NCBI GenBank assembly: GCA_030681525.1
Contig: JAUXSD010000109.1
Location: forward strand, 1-35,885
Source: Solirubrobacteraceae bacterium
Lineage (GTDB): Bacteria > Actinomycetota > Thermoleophilia > Solirubrobacterales > Solirubrobacteraceae
Direction of reading: 5' to 3'
DNA length: 35,885 nucleotides
Translations under genes and position numbers: made by a program
Shown here: positions 26,630 to 34,740 of the stretch, piece after piece
How the letters are laid out: the number at the start of each line of letters is the position of its first letter
How positions within the stretch are numbered: position 1 is the first letter of the stretch
Notes under the pieces: model-generated
What the model saw: only the letters and a program-made list of their open reading frames with translations
Databases searched by the model: none
Told to the model about the DNA's origin: nothing

Positions 26630-28093
26630 TCAGCGCGCGCCCGCGAGCGGCGTCCCGACGCGATCGTCGCTGCGCAGCCGGAACGTGCGCGCCGGGTCGA
26701 CGCGGGCGGTCAGTGTGAACGTGCCGTCGGCGTGGGTCCGGCCGCCGGCGATCTCGCGCCAGGCGCCGCCGGGGTCAAGGACGCTGATGCGCGCGTCGCG
26801 GCGGCCCGTGCCCGGCCGGACGAGGCCCCAGAAGCGCACGCGGGCGGCGCCGGCGCGGCGGGCGACGAGCGCCAGCGCGAACGACGCATGCGCGGGCTTG
26901 GCGCGGCCGTTGGCGTGGCGCAGCCCGGACTGGTAGTCGCCCCAGCGCATGCGCGCGCTCGTGCCCGGCCGCTCGGGGAGGTCGCGCACGAGAAACTGTG
27001 CGACGCTGCGCAGCGAGGGCTGGCGGCGCGCGACCTGCTCGGCCTCGGGCAGCCAGCGGGCGTGTTCGGTGACGCCGGTCGTCTGCGTCGGGTCGGGCGG
27101 GTTGGTCTGGTAGCCGGCCTCGGTGATGTACAGCGGCAGGTCCTGGCGCGTGCGGCCGCGCAGATGCAGGCGCCGCAGCAGTGATGTGAGCCGGTCGAGG
27201 TCGGCCATCCGGACGTTGTCGGCCTGTGGATCGGGCTGCCACGGCGCCAGCTCCAGCGAGTAGGGGTGGTGCGACCAGCCGTCGCCGGGCAGCGGGTCGA
27301 AATCGCGGCATTCCGGGCGGTTCAGCGAGCGCAGCCGCTCATCGACGCACGCCATCTCGCGCAGGAACGTCAACGGCGACATGCGCTCGTCGGCGTCCGT
27401 CGCGTGCTGTGCGCCAACCGAGGACGTCGCGCCGATGAGGACGGTCGCCTCGGGTGCGGCCGCCTGGATCGCCGGCACCGCCGCTTGCACCATCGCCCGG
27501 TATCGATGCGGCGAGGAAGGGCGCCAGCGGCCGCCCGCGCGATCCCACTGCGGCAGCAGGAACGCGTTGTGGTTGGGCTCGTTCCAGACCGTGAACGCGG
27601 CAGCCTTCGGATAGCGGCGCGCGACCGCCTCCGCGAAGTCCGCGTAGGCCTCGACCGAGATCGTGTCGCGCTCGCGGCCGGCGCGCCGGGCCGCCCTGGC
27701 CACCGCCCAGCGCGGCGCCCAGAACGCGATGTCGAGCGCGGTGCGCATCCCCCGCCGCCGGACGGACTCGTAGACGTGGTCCAGGGCGTCCCAGGCTCCG
27801 GGCGGGTAGGCGTCGGGATCGGTCGCGTCGAAGTCCGGGCGCCGGAGCTCGCGCGGTGCGGGCGCGATCACCGACCACCCCGCGGTGACGCGGACCCAGT
27901 CGACGCCGAGGTCGCGCATGTCGTCGAGCGTCGCCGCGATCCGCGCCGGAGCCCGGTGCAGGAGCTCGGCGTCGTCCTGCACGATCGTGACGATCGGCGG
28001 TGCGGCGTCTCTGCGCTCGCCGGCGCCGCAGCCGGCCACCGCGATCGCGAGCGCCATCACGGCCGGCACCGTCCACGCCAGCTGACGGCGCAT
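26630..28093 (-). CDS. Glycoside hydrolase-like lipoprotein (clan GH-A)
   Basis: 487 residues. The signal MRRQLAWTVPAVMALAIAVAGC has a lipobox with Cys22. A TIM-barrel follows: VDWVRVTAGWSVIAP, then FTVWNEPNHNAF with the acid/base Glu172, and LYITEAGYQT with the nucleophile candidate Glu325. This arrangement is typical of clan GH-A families (GH5/GH39-like); the exact family and sugar are not clear. The C-terminal 100 residues are a beta-rich domain (RFWGLVRPG, ISVLDPGGAWREIAGG, FTLTARVDPARTFRL). ATG 28093 begins the signal; TACCGT lies 7 nt upstream and no ribosome binding site is seen. It acts outside the cell membrane, probably on surface or environmental polysaccharide. Confidence 0.82.
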   Translation of the reverse strand: MRRQLAWTVPAVMALAIAVAGCGAGERRDAAPPIVTIVQDDAELLHRAPARIAATLDDMRDLGVDWVRVTAGWSVIAPAPRELRRPDFDATDPDAYPPGAWDALDHVYESVRRRGMRTALDIAFWAPRWAVARAARRAGRERDTISVEAYADFAEAVARRYPKAAAFTVWNEPNHNAFLLPQWDRAGGRWRPSSPHRYRAMVQAAVPAIQAAAPEATVLIGATSSVGAQHATDADERMSPLTFLREMACVDERLRSLNRPECRDFDPLPGDGWSHHPYSLELAPWQPDPQADNVRMADLDRLTSLLRRLHLRGRTRQDLPLYITEAGYQTNPPDPTQTTGVTEHARWLPEAEQVARRQPSLRSVAQFLVRDLPERPGTSARMRWGDYQSGLRHANGRAKPAHASFALALVARRAGAARVRFWGLVRPGTGRRDARISVLDPGGAWREIAGGRTHADGTFTLTARVDPARTFRLRSDDRVGTPLAGAR

Positions 28094-28100
28094 CGAGCGG

Positions 28101-28106
28101 ACGGTA
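28101..28106 (-). promoter_or_regulatory. -10 element of the glycoside hydrolase gene (leaderless)
   Basis: TACCGT on the minus strand, 7 nt before ATG 28093. Confidence 0.55.
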
Positions 28107-28262
28107 GCGCAGCCCGGCGCCGCCACACGTCGCCAGGTCCGCGCGCTGACGGCCCTGCATCAGCTCGTGCCGGGCGGGTATGCGAGCGGCCGTACCCCCA
28201 CGACCGGAGGCCGACGTGTCGCATGATGCGCCCAGCCCGCGGCGTAGCCGCTGTGTCGCGAC

Positions 28263-29129
28263 GTGAGCGACTGGGTGATCACGGTGGCCGGAGCGCTGCT
28301 CGTGGCCGCGGCGCTGCGCGAGGTCTTCCACACGCTGTTGCACCCCAGCGGCGCCGGTCAGCTGACGCCGGCGATCTTCCGCGGGATGTGGCGAGCGGTT
28401 TCCCCGGCGGGCGCCCGTGGCGCTGCGCTGGCCGGCCCGCTGGCAGTGGTCTCGACCATCCTGGCCTGGACGTTCATGGTCATCGTCGGCTGGGCGCTCG
28501 TGATCTGGCCGCACATGCCCGACGGCTTCCAGGTCTCCACCGGGCTGCCGGCCTCCGCGCAGGATGACCTGCTCGATGCGATCTACGTCTCGGCGACGGC
28601 GCTCTCGACGCTGGGCTTCGGCGACATCGTCGCCGTGCAGGCGCCGCTGCGGATCGCGCTCGTCGTCGAGGCCCTCGTGGGCTTCGGCCTGCTCACGGCG
28701 TCGATCAGCTGGGTGCTGTCGATCTATCCGGCGCTGACGCGCGGTCGTACGCTCGCGGCGCGCATCAATGCCCTCGTCAGCGGCGACGGCGACGAGGCAC
28801 GTCTCGTGCGGGGCTATCCCGACGAGGTGCTGGCGCTCGTGCTACACGACGTCAGCGACCGGCTGGACACGACGCGGGTCGACTTCGTCCAGCACCCGTT
28901 CAGCTACTTCTTTGCGGCCCCGTCACCGGACCTCTCCCTGCCGCCGGCGATCCGGCGGCTGCAGCGGGCGATCGCGCGCCACGACCTGCCGCCGCAGGCG
29001 CGGACCGCGGCGAGCGCCGTGAGCGGGTCGCTCCACGCGTTGGGCGACACGCTGGGCCGCGGATCGTTCGGCCTCCGTGGCGAGGACGCGCAGGCGGTTC
29101 TGCGGGCGTATGCCGCCGATCGCCCGTAG
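28263..29129 (+). CDS. K+-channel-like ion channel protein
   Basis: 288 residues. Hydrophobic helices lie at about 5-20, 55-82 and 128-155. The pore loop ATALSTLGFGD (111-121) precedes the last helix, and its selectivity filter TLGFGD is a variant of TVGYGD. The cytoplasmic C-terminal half (155-288) is helical, with no RCK/TrkA nucleotide-binding motif that I can see; its ligand, if any, is unknown. GTG 28263 is used since no upstream in-frame start is plausible. No clear ribosome binding site is present. It diverges from the glycoside hydrolase gene across 169 bp. Confidence 0.82.
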   Translation: MSDWVITVAGALLVAAALREVFHTLLHPSGAGQLTPAIFRGMWRAVSPAGARGAALAGPLAVVSTILAWTFMVIVGWALVIWPHMPDGFQVSTGLPASAQDDLLDAIYVSATALSTLGFGDIVAVQAPLRIALVVEALVGFGLLTASISWVLSIYPALTRGRTLAARINALVSGDGDEARLVRGYPDEVLALVLHDVSDRLDTTRVDFVQHPFSYFFAAPSPDLSLPPAIRRLQRAIARHDLPPQARTAASAVSGSLHALGDTLGRGSFGLRGEDAQAVLRAYAADRP

Positions 29130-29131
29130 TC

Positions 29132-29149
29132 GCCGCGGCCGGCCGCGGC
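29132..29149. terminator. Perfect palindrome between convergent genes
   Basis: GCCGCGGCC joined directly to GGCCGCGGC, 9-bp arms with no loop. It lies between the ends of the channel gene and glyS; probably a bidirectional terminator. Confidence 0.5.
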
Positions 29150-29170
29150 CGCGTGGATGTCAGTCGTCGG

Positions 29171-30541
29171 TCACTCGCCGACCGGCAGCGCGGGCTTCGG
29201 CGAGCGCCACTCCCGCGCCAACCGTCCCGCCAGCTCGTCCGCGAGCCCCGTTATCGCCACGCGCTCCTGCTCGAGCGTGTCGCGGTCGCGCAGCGTTACC
29301 GTGCCGTCCTCCAGCGACTGGTGGTCGACCGTGACGCAGTACGGCGTGCCGATCTCGTCCTGGCGGCGGTAGCGCTTGCCGATCGAGCCGCCCTCGTCGT
29401 ACTCGCTCTGCATCCGGCCGCGCAGCGCGGCGTAGATCTCCCGGGCGACCTCGGGCAGGCCGTCCTTGCGCAGGTGCGGCAGGACGGCGACCTTCACCGG
29501 CGCCAGACGCGGGTGCAGCTTGAGCACCGTGCGCGGCTCGCCGCCCAGCTCGTCCTCGTCGTAGGCGTCGACGAGGAAGGCCAGCGTCGCCCGATCGGCG
29601 CCGGCGGCGGGCTCGATGACGTGCGGCACGTAGCGCTCCTTCGTCTGCGGGTCGAAGTACTCGAGCTTCTCGCCGGAGAACTCCGCGTGCTGGGTGAGGT
29701 CGAAGTCGCCGCGGTTGGCGATGCCCTCGAGCTCGGACCACCCGATCGGGAAGAGGTACTCGACGTCCGCGGTGGCGCTGGAGTAGTGCGACAGCTCGTC
29801 GGGGTCGTGCTCGCGCAGGCGCAGATGGTCGTCGCGCAGGCCGAGGTCGACGTACCAGTCGCGGCGCGCCGCCTTCCAGAAGTCGTACCAGCGCGGCGCC
29901 TCGTCGGGCGGGACGAAGAACTCCATCTCCATCTGCTCGAACTCGCGCGTGCGAAAGACGAAGTTGCCCGGCGTGATCTCGTTGCGGAAGGACTTGCCGA
30001 CCTGGGCGATGCCGAACGGCGGCTTCTTGCGGCTGAACTGCAGGACGTTCTTGAAGTTCACGAAGATGCCCTGCGCGGTCTCCGGGCGCAGGTAGACGGT
30101 GGCGCCGGAGTCCTTCACCGGGCCCATCGTCGTCTCGAACATGAGGTTGAAGTCGCGCGCCTCGGTGAGGTCGCACTGCGTCGCCTCGCCGGGGTGCTTG
30201 GACGGCCGCTGCGGGCACGGAAGGTCCTGCAGGTGATCGGCGCGGAAGCGTTGGCCGCACGTGCGGCAGTCGACCATCGGGTCGGTGAAGCCGGCCAGGT
30301 GGCCGGAGGCCTCCCACGTCTTCGGGTGCTGGAGGATCGCCGAGTCCAGGGCGACGATGTCGTCGCGCTCCTGGAGCATCGCGCGCCACCACTCGTTCTT
30401 GACGTTCGTCTTCAGCAGAACGCCGTAATGGCCGTAGTCGTACGTCGACCCGAGGCCGCCGTAGATCTCTGACGAGGCGAAGATGAAGCCGCGCCGCTTG
30501 CACAGCGCGACGATCTTTTCCATGGTGGCGGCGTCGGGCAT
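29171..30541 (-). CDS. glyS: Glycyl-tRNA synthetase (alpha2 type)
   Basis: 456 residues, the usual length of the homodimeric bacterial enzyme. It charges tRNA-Gly with glycine. Class II motifs: FRNEITPGNFVFRTREFEQMEMEFF region (motif 2) and GGSIGKRYRRQDEIGTPYCV (motif 3 and anticodon-domain start). YLRPETAQGIFVNFKN and RGDFDLTQHAEFSG are family blocks, and VDCRTCGQRFRADH suggests a zinc-binding insertion. ATG 30541 is used (a second ATG at 30523 is possible). No ribosome binding site, but TAGCAT lies 9 nt upstream. It diverges from the FmdB-like gene across 29 bp. Confidence 0.97.
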   Translation of the reverse strand: MPDAATMEKIVALCKRRGFIFASSEIYGGLGSTYDYGHYGVLLKTNVKNEWWRAMLQERDDIVALDSAILQHPKTWEASGHLAGFTDPMVDCRTCGQRFRADHLQDLPCPQRPSKHPGEATQCDLTEARDFNLMFETTMGPVKDSGATVYLRPETAQGIFVNFKNVLQFSRKKPPFGIAQVGKSFRNEITPGNFVFRTREFEQMEMEFFVPPDEAPRWYDFWKAARRDWYVDLGLRDDHLRLREHDPDELSHYSSATADVEYLFPIGWSELEGIANRGDFDLTQHAEFSGEKLEYFDPQTKERYVPHVIEPAAGADRATLAFLVDAYDEDELGGEPRTVLKLHPRLAPVKVAVLPHLRKDGLPEVAREIYAALRGRMQSEYDEGGSIGKRYRRQDEIGTPYCVTVDHQSLEDGTVTLRDRDTLEQERVAITGLADELAGRLAREWRSPKPALPVGE

Positions 30542-30550
30542 TGGCGGGCC

Positions 30551-30556
30551 ATGCTA
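30551..30556 (-). promoter_or_regulatory. -10 element of glyS
   Basis: TAGCAT on the minus strand, 9 nt before ATG 30541. It overlaps the first bases of the plus-strand -10 region of the FmdB-like gene. Confidence 0.5.
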
Positions 30557-30562
30557 GATAAT
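30557..30562 (+). promoter_or_regulatory. -10 element of the FmdB-like gene (leaderless)
   Basis: GATAAT, five of six bases of the -10 consensus, 8 nt before GTG 30571. With the opposite-strand TAGCAT it makes a compact divergent promoter in 29 bp. Confidence 0.6.
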
Positions 30563-30570
30563 GGCCGTCC

Positions 30571-30927
30571 GTGCCCTTCTACGAGTACAGACGCCAGGAC
30601 GGCACGACGTTCGAGATCATGCAGAAGATGGTCGATCCGCCGCTCGAGTGCGATCCCGAGACCGGCCTGCCCGTCACGCGCGTGTTTCACCCGATCGCCG
30701 TGCACTTCAAGGGCAAGGGCTTCTACAACACCGACTACGGGACGAAGAAGCGCGCGCGGGAGAAGGACGCCCACGAGAAGAAGAGCGACTCGACCTCGGG
30801 CGACGCCAAGGGCGACAAGAAGTCCGACGCCAAGGCCGACTCGTCGTCGTCGTCCTCGGAATCGACCGCGAAGTCCACGGAGTCCTCTTCGTCGAGCCCG
30901 GCGAGCGCCAAGCCCGCCAAGAGCTGA
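30571..30927 (+). CDS. FmdB-family protein lacking the zinc-ribbon cysteines
   Basis: 118 residues. FYEYRRQDGTTFEIMQKM and VTRVFHPIAVHFKGKGFYNTDYG match FmdB putative regulators. Normal FmdB proteins carry two C-x2-C pairs; here the first pair is replaced by RRQDG and the second keeps only one Cys (LECDPETG). Zinc binding is therefore unlikely. The last 60 residues are a charged low-complexity tail of Lys, Asp and Ser runs (DSTSGDAKGDKKSDAKADSS). The role is unknown; FmdB proteins have been linked to regulation and to ribosome-associated functions. GTG 30571 with GATAAT 8 nt upstream. The gene ends 6 bp from the end of the convergent LCP gene. Confidence 0.82.
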   Translation: MPFYEYRRQDGTTFEIMQKMVDPPLECDPETGLPVTRVFHPIAVHFKGKGFYNTDYGTKKRAREKDAHEKKSDSTSGDAKGDKKSDAKADSSSSSSESTAKSTESSSSSPASAKPAKS

Positions 30928-30933
30928 GCCTGC

Positions 30934-32082
30934 TCACCCCTCGAGGAACCTGCGCACCTTCGCCTGCTTGACCGCCTCGGGCACCTGCCCGGAGACGGTC
31001 CCGAGGATCTCCGTGTCGGGCGTGCCGGCCACCGAGAGCGCGGCGAACAGCCCGATCAGCGTCGGGCCGCTCATGTCCGAGCGCAGCGCCTTGGGGACGT
31101 TCCAGGAGATCAGCGGCAGCCGCGCGAAGGCCACCGGCGACAACAGCCGGCGCTTCATCGCGCCGACGATCTTCTGCTGGCGCCGCGCGCGGGTCAGGTC
31201 GTCCTCGTTGCGGTTGCAGTCGTTCTTGCGCGTGCGGGCCAGCGCCAGCGCCTGCCTGCCGTCGATGTGCGACTTGCCGGCCGGCAGGCGCAGCGTGTAG
31301 CCGCCGTTCTTGAAGCCGCCGTTGATCCGCGAGACGACGCAGCCGCCGCGGTAGGTGACGCCGCCCATCGCGTCGATGAGCGCCGGGAAGTCCTCGAAGC
31401 TGACGATCATCACGTGGTTGATGTCGATCCCCGTGAAGTTCTCGATCGTCTGCACCGCCAGCGCCGTGCCGCCGATCGAGTAGGCCGCGTTGATCTTCTG
31501 GCGGCCGGCGCCGGGGATGTCGACGACCGTGTCGCGCGCGATCCCCATGCGGCTGTTGGCGCCGCCGCCGATGCGCATGAGCAGGATCGAGTCCGAGCGG
31601 CCGTTGCCGGTCGTCTGCGCGCCGGGCTCGGCGTTCTCGCTCGTGCGCACGTCGGAGCCCAGCACGAGGACGTTGTTCGGCGACGTCGCGGGATAGCCCG
31701 CGCCGCCGAGCAGGTGGTTGGCGTCGGAGACCTTGCCCTGCTGGATCTGCGCGCTGACGAGGAAGATCACGGCGGAGATGGCGACCCAGCCGACGACCGC
31801 CAGCAGGACCCAGCGGATGACCCGCCCGCGGGTCCAGCGCCGCCGCCGCGGGGCCGCGGGGGCCTGCGGGACGAGCCCGCGGCCGCGCTTGCGCTCGGGC
31901 GCGAGCCCGGCGTCGGCGGGCTGCGGCGACCCGCGCTGCGTGTCGCCGCGCAGGCGGGCGATCTGGTCCTGATCGCTGCCCGCGCGCCGGCGAAACAGCG
32001 GCTTGCGCGAGCGGTAGACGCGGTAGTCGGGCGAGTCGCCTGGATCACCCGATCCTCGCGGCGTATCCCCGCCGCCGATCAC
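30934..32082 (-). CDS. LytR-CpsA-Psr (LCP) family protein
   Basis: 382 residues. An Arg-rich cytoplasmic N-terminus of about 85 residues (RKPLFRRRAGSDQDQIARLRG) precedes one transmembrane helix (VIRWVLLAVVGWVAISAVIFLV). The extracellular LCP domain follows: NVLVLGSDVR, GRSDSILLMRI, GIARDTVVDIPGAGRQKINAAYSIGG, FTGIDINHVMIVSF, DGRQALALARTRKND and RARRQQKIV, with the conserved Asp and Arg residues that bind the polyprenyl phosphate. LCP enzymes attach glycopolymers such as arabinogalactan or teichoic acid to peptidoglycan. GTG 32082 lies in the loop of a 10-bp inverted repeat (32071-32103). No ribosome binding site or -10 hexamer of the usual spacing is seen. Confidence 0.9.
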   Translation of the reverse strand: MIGGGDTPRGSGDPGDSPDYRVYRSRKPLFRRRAGSDQDQIARLRGDTQRGSPQPADAGLAPERKRGRGLVPQAPAAPRRRRWTRGRVIRWVLLAVVGWVAISAVIFLVSAQIQQGKVSDANHLLGGAGYPATSPNNVLVLGSDVRTSENAEPGAQTTGNGRSDSILLMRIGGGANSRMGIARDTVVDIPGAGRQKINAAYSIGGTALAVQTIENFTGIDINHVMIVSFEDFPALIDAMGGVTYRGGCVVSRINGGFKNGGYTLRLPAGKSHIDGRQALALARTRKNDCNRNEDDLTRARRQQKIVGAMKRRLLSPVAFARLPLISWNVPKALRSDMSGPTLIGLFAALSVAGTPDTEILGTVSGQVPEAVKQAKVRRFLEG

Positions 32083-32103
32083 GGCCCAGCACCGATCGGC
32101 GGC
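32071..32103 (-). promoter_or_regulatory. Inverted repeat around the LCP start codon
   Basis: GCCGCCGATC (32071-32080) and GATCGGCGGC (32094-32103) are perfectly inverted with a 13-nt spacer. The GTG start (32080-32082) spans the arm-loop border. It could be an operator or an RNA hairpin hindering initiation. Confidence 0.45.
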
Positions 32104-32218
32104 TTTCGAAGGGGTCGCCCTGCGGTGCGCCGCCCATCGATCCTGGGCCGCGCCGGCGGCAGGGATTCATCCACGATCATCGGTCGATCCAGGCTTCAGG
32201 CGGCGGCATGAAGCCCTG

Positions 32219-32224
32219 TATGGT
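32219..32224 (+). promoter_or_regulatory. -10 element of the ROK kinase gene (leaderless)
   Basis: TATGGT, 8 nt before GTG 32233. Confidence 0.6.
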
Positions 32225-32232
32225 GGCCGATC

Positions 32233-33195
32233 GTGGCGACCGGCTGTGTGATCGGGGTCGACCTCGGTGGCACGAAGCTCCTGGCCGGCGCGGTCGATCC
32301 GGCGTTCAACGTGCACCACCGTGCCACGCGTCCGGCCCGCGCGGCGGACCACCAGGCGGTGCTCGACACGGTCGTCTCGGCCGTCGCCGAGGTGCGCGAC
32401 GCGATCGAGGGCGCCTCGGGCAGCGTCCGCGCCGTCGGCATCGGGATCCCCGCCCTGATCGACACCGCGCGGGGCATCGCGGTCATGTCGACGCACCTGC
32501 CGCTGGCCGGCGTGCCGTTTCGCGATCTCGCGGCCGAGCGGATCGGGCTGCCGGTCTTCCTCGACAACGACGCGAACGCGGCGATGCTCATCGAATGGCG
32601 CCACGGCGCGGCGCGCGGGTGCAGCGACGCGGTCCTGCTGACGATCGGGACCGGCATCGGCGGCGGGCTCGTCGTCGGCGGGGCGCTGCAGCGCGGCAGC
32701 CAGGGCGCGGGCGCCGAGCTCGGCCACATGGTCGTCCAGGCCGACGGCCCGCGCTGCAACGGCAACTGCCCCAGCCGCGGATGCCTGGAGTCCGTCTGCT
32801 CGGGCACGGCCCTCGCGCGCGAGGCGCGCCGCCTGGCCGAGGAGCGGCCCGCCTCGGGCCTGGGCGCGGCGCTGGCCGCGGGACGCGAGATCTCCGGGCC
32901 GCTCGTGACCGACCTCGCGCACGACGGCGACGCGGCGGCGATCGAGGCGCTGGCGGCGATCGGGCGCTGGCTCGGCGTCGGGGTGGGCAACCTCGTGAAC
33001 ATGCTCAACCCCGACGTCGTGGTGATCGGCGGCGGCGTCATCGCGGCGGGCGAGCTGCTGCTGGCGCCGGCGCGCGCGGTCGTCGCCGAGCGGGCGCTGT
33101 CGCCCTCGCGCGAGCACGTGCGGATCGTGCCCGCCCGCTTCGGCGCGGAGTCGGGGATGCTCGGCGCCGCCGCGCTGGCGTTCGACGGGCTGTAG
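32233..33195 (+). CDS. ROK-family sugar kinase, probably glucokinase
   Basis: 320 residues. The ATP-binding start IGVDLGGTKLLAGAVD, FLDNDANAAMLIEWRHG with the catalytic Asp, TIGTGIGGGLVVGG and GAELGHMVV identify a ROK kinase. The zinc motif has the form CNGNCPSRGCLES, a variant of the usual CxCGxxGCxE, with the His in ELGH completing it. No helix-turn-helix precedes the domain, so it is an enzyme rather than a ROK repressor. Glucose is the likely substrate, but other hexoses are possible. GTG 32233 with TATGGT 8 nt upstream and no ribosome binding site. It diverges from the LCP gene, and rsmI follows 30 bp downstream. Confidence 0.88.
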   Translation: MATGCVIGVDLGGTKLLAGAVDPAFNVHHRATRPARAADHQAVLDTVVSAVAEVRDAIEGASGSVRAVGIGIPALIDTARGIAVMSTHLPLAGVPFRDLAAERIGLPVFLDNDANAAMLIEWRHGAARGCSDAVLLTIGTGIGGGLVVGGALQRGSQGAGAELGHMVVQADGPRCNGNCPSRGCLESVCSGTALAREARRLAEERPASGLGAALAAGREISGPLVTDLAHDGDAAAIEALAAIGRWLGVGVGNLVNMLNPDVVVIGGGVIAAGELLLAPARAVVAERALSPSREHVRIVPARFGAESGMLGAAALAFDGL

Positions 33196-33225
33196 CCGAG
33201 CCGCGCGACGTGCTGTGATCTGGGC

Positions 33226-34053
33226 ATGAGCACGACCGCGACCGGCCGCCTGATCGTCTGCCCGACCCCGATCGGCAACCTGGAGGACGTCACGCTGCGC
33301 GTGCTGAGCGCGCTGCGCGAAGCCGACGTCGTCGCCTGCGAGGACACCCGCCGCACGCGCGTGCTGCTCGAGCGCTACGGGGTGTCGGCCAAGCTCGTCA
33401 GCTACCACGAGCACAACGAGCTGCCGCGGGCGACGCAGCTCGTCGAGCGGATGCGCCGGGGCGACGTCGTGGCGCTGGTCTCCGACGCCGGCATGCCGCT
33501 CGTGAGCGATCCCGGCTTCGTGCTCGTGCGCGCGTGCGTCGCGGCCGGTCTCGCGGTCGAGGTGCTGCCGGGGCCGAGCGCCGTCCTGTCGGCGCTGGTC
33601 GCCAGCGCGCTGCCGTCGGACACGTGGCGCTTCGTCGGCTACCTGCCACGCAAGCGCAGCGAGCTGGCCACCCTGCTGCGCGGACCCGAGACGATCGTGG
33701 CGTTCGAGTCGCCCAACCGCGTGGGCGCGTCGCTGGCGGTGCTCTGCGCCGCCGATCCGCAGCGCCCGGTGGTCGTCTGCCGCGAGCTGACCAAGCTCCA
33801 CGAGGAGATCGTGCGCGGGACCGCGGCCGAGCTGGCCGAGCGCTACGCGGTCGATCCGCCGCGCGGGGAGGTCGTGCTCGTCGTCGGCGGCGCGCCGGTC
33901 GGCGAGCCCGAGCTGGCGCCGGCGCTGGCGGCGCTGCGCCAGCTCGTCGCGGCGGGGGCCAAGCCGCGCGCGGCGAGCACGGTCGTGGCGTCGCTGACGG
34001 GGGTGAAGGCCAACGCCCTGTACCGCGCGCTGACGCAGGACGAGCCGGCGTGA
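33226..34053 (+). CDS. rsmI: 16S rRNA (cytidine1402-2'-O)-methyltransferase
   Basis: 275 residues, normal for RsmI. It methylates C1402 in the decoding centre using S-adenosylmethionine. Family blocks: GRLIVCPTPIGNLEDVTLRVL, VVACEDTRRTRVLL, SYHEHNE, VALVSDAGMPLVSDPGFVLV, VEVLPGPSAVLSAL, FVGYLPRK, FESPNRV, and CRELTKLHEEIVRG. The C-terminal helical segment (RQLVAAGAKPRAASTVVASL) is present. ATG 33226; no strong ribosome binding site. Its TGA overlaps the GTG of the next gene, so translation of the GST-like protein is coupled to it. Confidence 0.96.
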   Translation: MSTTATGRLIVCPTPIGNLEDVTLRVLSALREADVVACEDTRRTRVLLERYGVSAKLVSYHEHNELPRATQLVERMRRGDVVALVSDAGMPLVSDPGFVLVRACVAAGLAVEVLPGPSAVLSALVASALPSDTWRFVGYLPRKRSELATLLRGPETIVAFESPNRVGASLAVLCAADPQRPVVVCRELTKLHEEIVRGTAAELAERYAVDPPRGEVVLVVGGAPVGEPELAPALAALRQLVAAGAKPRAASTVVASLTGVKANALYRALTQDEPA

Positions 34054-34670
34054 TCCGTCTGTACCGCGCGCCGTTCTCGACGAACGTCGAGCGGGTGGCG
34101 CTGGCGCTGGCGCACAAGGGCCTGGAGGTCGAGTCGGTCTGGATCTCCTACGAGGATCGCTCGCCGGTCGAGCGTGTGAGCGGGCAGTCGCTGGTGCCGG
34201 TCTTGGAGTTCGACGACGGTGCCGTCGTGTTCGACTCGATGCAGATCGTCAAGGTGCTCGAGGAGCGCCATCCCGCCGCGCCGCTGTATCCGCCGGACTT
34301 CGCCGGCCGCGCCCGGGCGATGCGCTTCATCGACTGGTTCAACGGCGTGTGGAAGGTGGCCCCGAACGCGATCGAGGCCGAGATCGCCTCGCCGCAGCCG
34401 GACGTCGCGCGGATCGAGGTCCTGGCCGAGGCGATGGCGGGGTCGCTGGAGGTCTTCGAGCGGATGCTCGACGGCCGCTCGCATCTGCTCGGCGACGAGT
34501 TCTCGGCGGCCGACTGCGCCGCGTTTCCGTTCTTGAAGTACGCGCTGCGCCGCGACCCGGAGGACGACGAGCTCTTTCATCGCGTGCTCGACAGCTACCA
34601 GCAGCTCGGCGACGACCATCCCGGACTGAAGGCCTGGATCGAGCGGATCGACGAGCGCCCGCGGGTCTAG
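34050..34670 (+). CDS. Glutathione S-transferase-like protein
   Basis: 206 residues. The N-terminal thioredoxin-like domain (IRLYRAPFSTNVERVALALAHKG, SLVPVLEFDDGAVVFDSMQI) and the all-helical C-terminal domain (RAMRFIDWFNGVWKVAPNAI, SHLLGDEFSAADCAAFPFLKYAL) follow the GST plan. The Ser in PFSTN at the first helix could be the thiol-activating residue. Most actinobacteria use mycothiol rather than glutathione, so the cofactor is uncertain. The GTG start at 34050 overlaps the rsmI stop (GTGA). An inverted repeat follows the stop. Confidence 0.85.
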   Translation: MIRLYRAPFSTNVERVALALAHKGLEVESVWISYEDRSPVERVSGQSLVPVLEFDDGAVVFDSMQIVKVLEERHPAAPLYPPDFAGRARAMRFIDWFNGVWKVAPNAIEAEIASPQPDVARIEVLAEAMAGSLEVFERMLDGRSHLLGDEFSAADCAAFPFLKYALRRDPEDDELFHRVLDSYQQLGDDHPGLKAWIERIDERPRV

Positions 34671-34679
34671 TGGGCTCCT

Positions 34680-34719
34680 GGTGTCGCGCTCGGCTCGGCT
34701 CGCTGGCGCGCGCGACACC
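34680..34719. terminator. 10-bp inverted repeat after the GST gene
   Basis: GGTGTCGCGC (34680-34689) and GCGCGACACC (34710-34719), spacer 20 nt, no T-tract. It starts 10 nt after the stop codon and ends just before the -10 of the nitroreductase gene. Confidence 0.5.
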
Positions 34720-34726
34720 GGCGGCG

Positions 34727-34732
34727 TAACCT
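34727..34732 (+). promoter_or_regulatory. -10 element of the nitroreductase gene (leaderless)
   Basis: TAACCT, 8 nt before GTG 34741. Confidence 0.6.
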
Positions 34733-34740
34733 CAGGCTTC

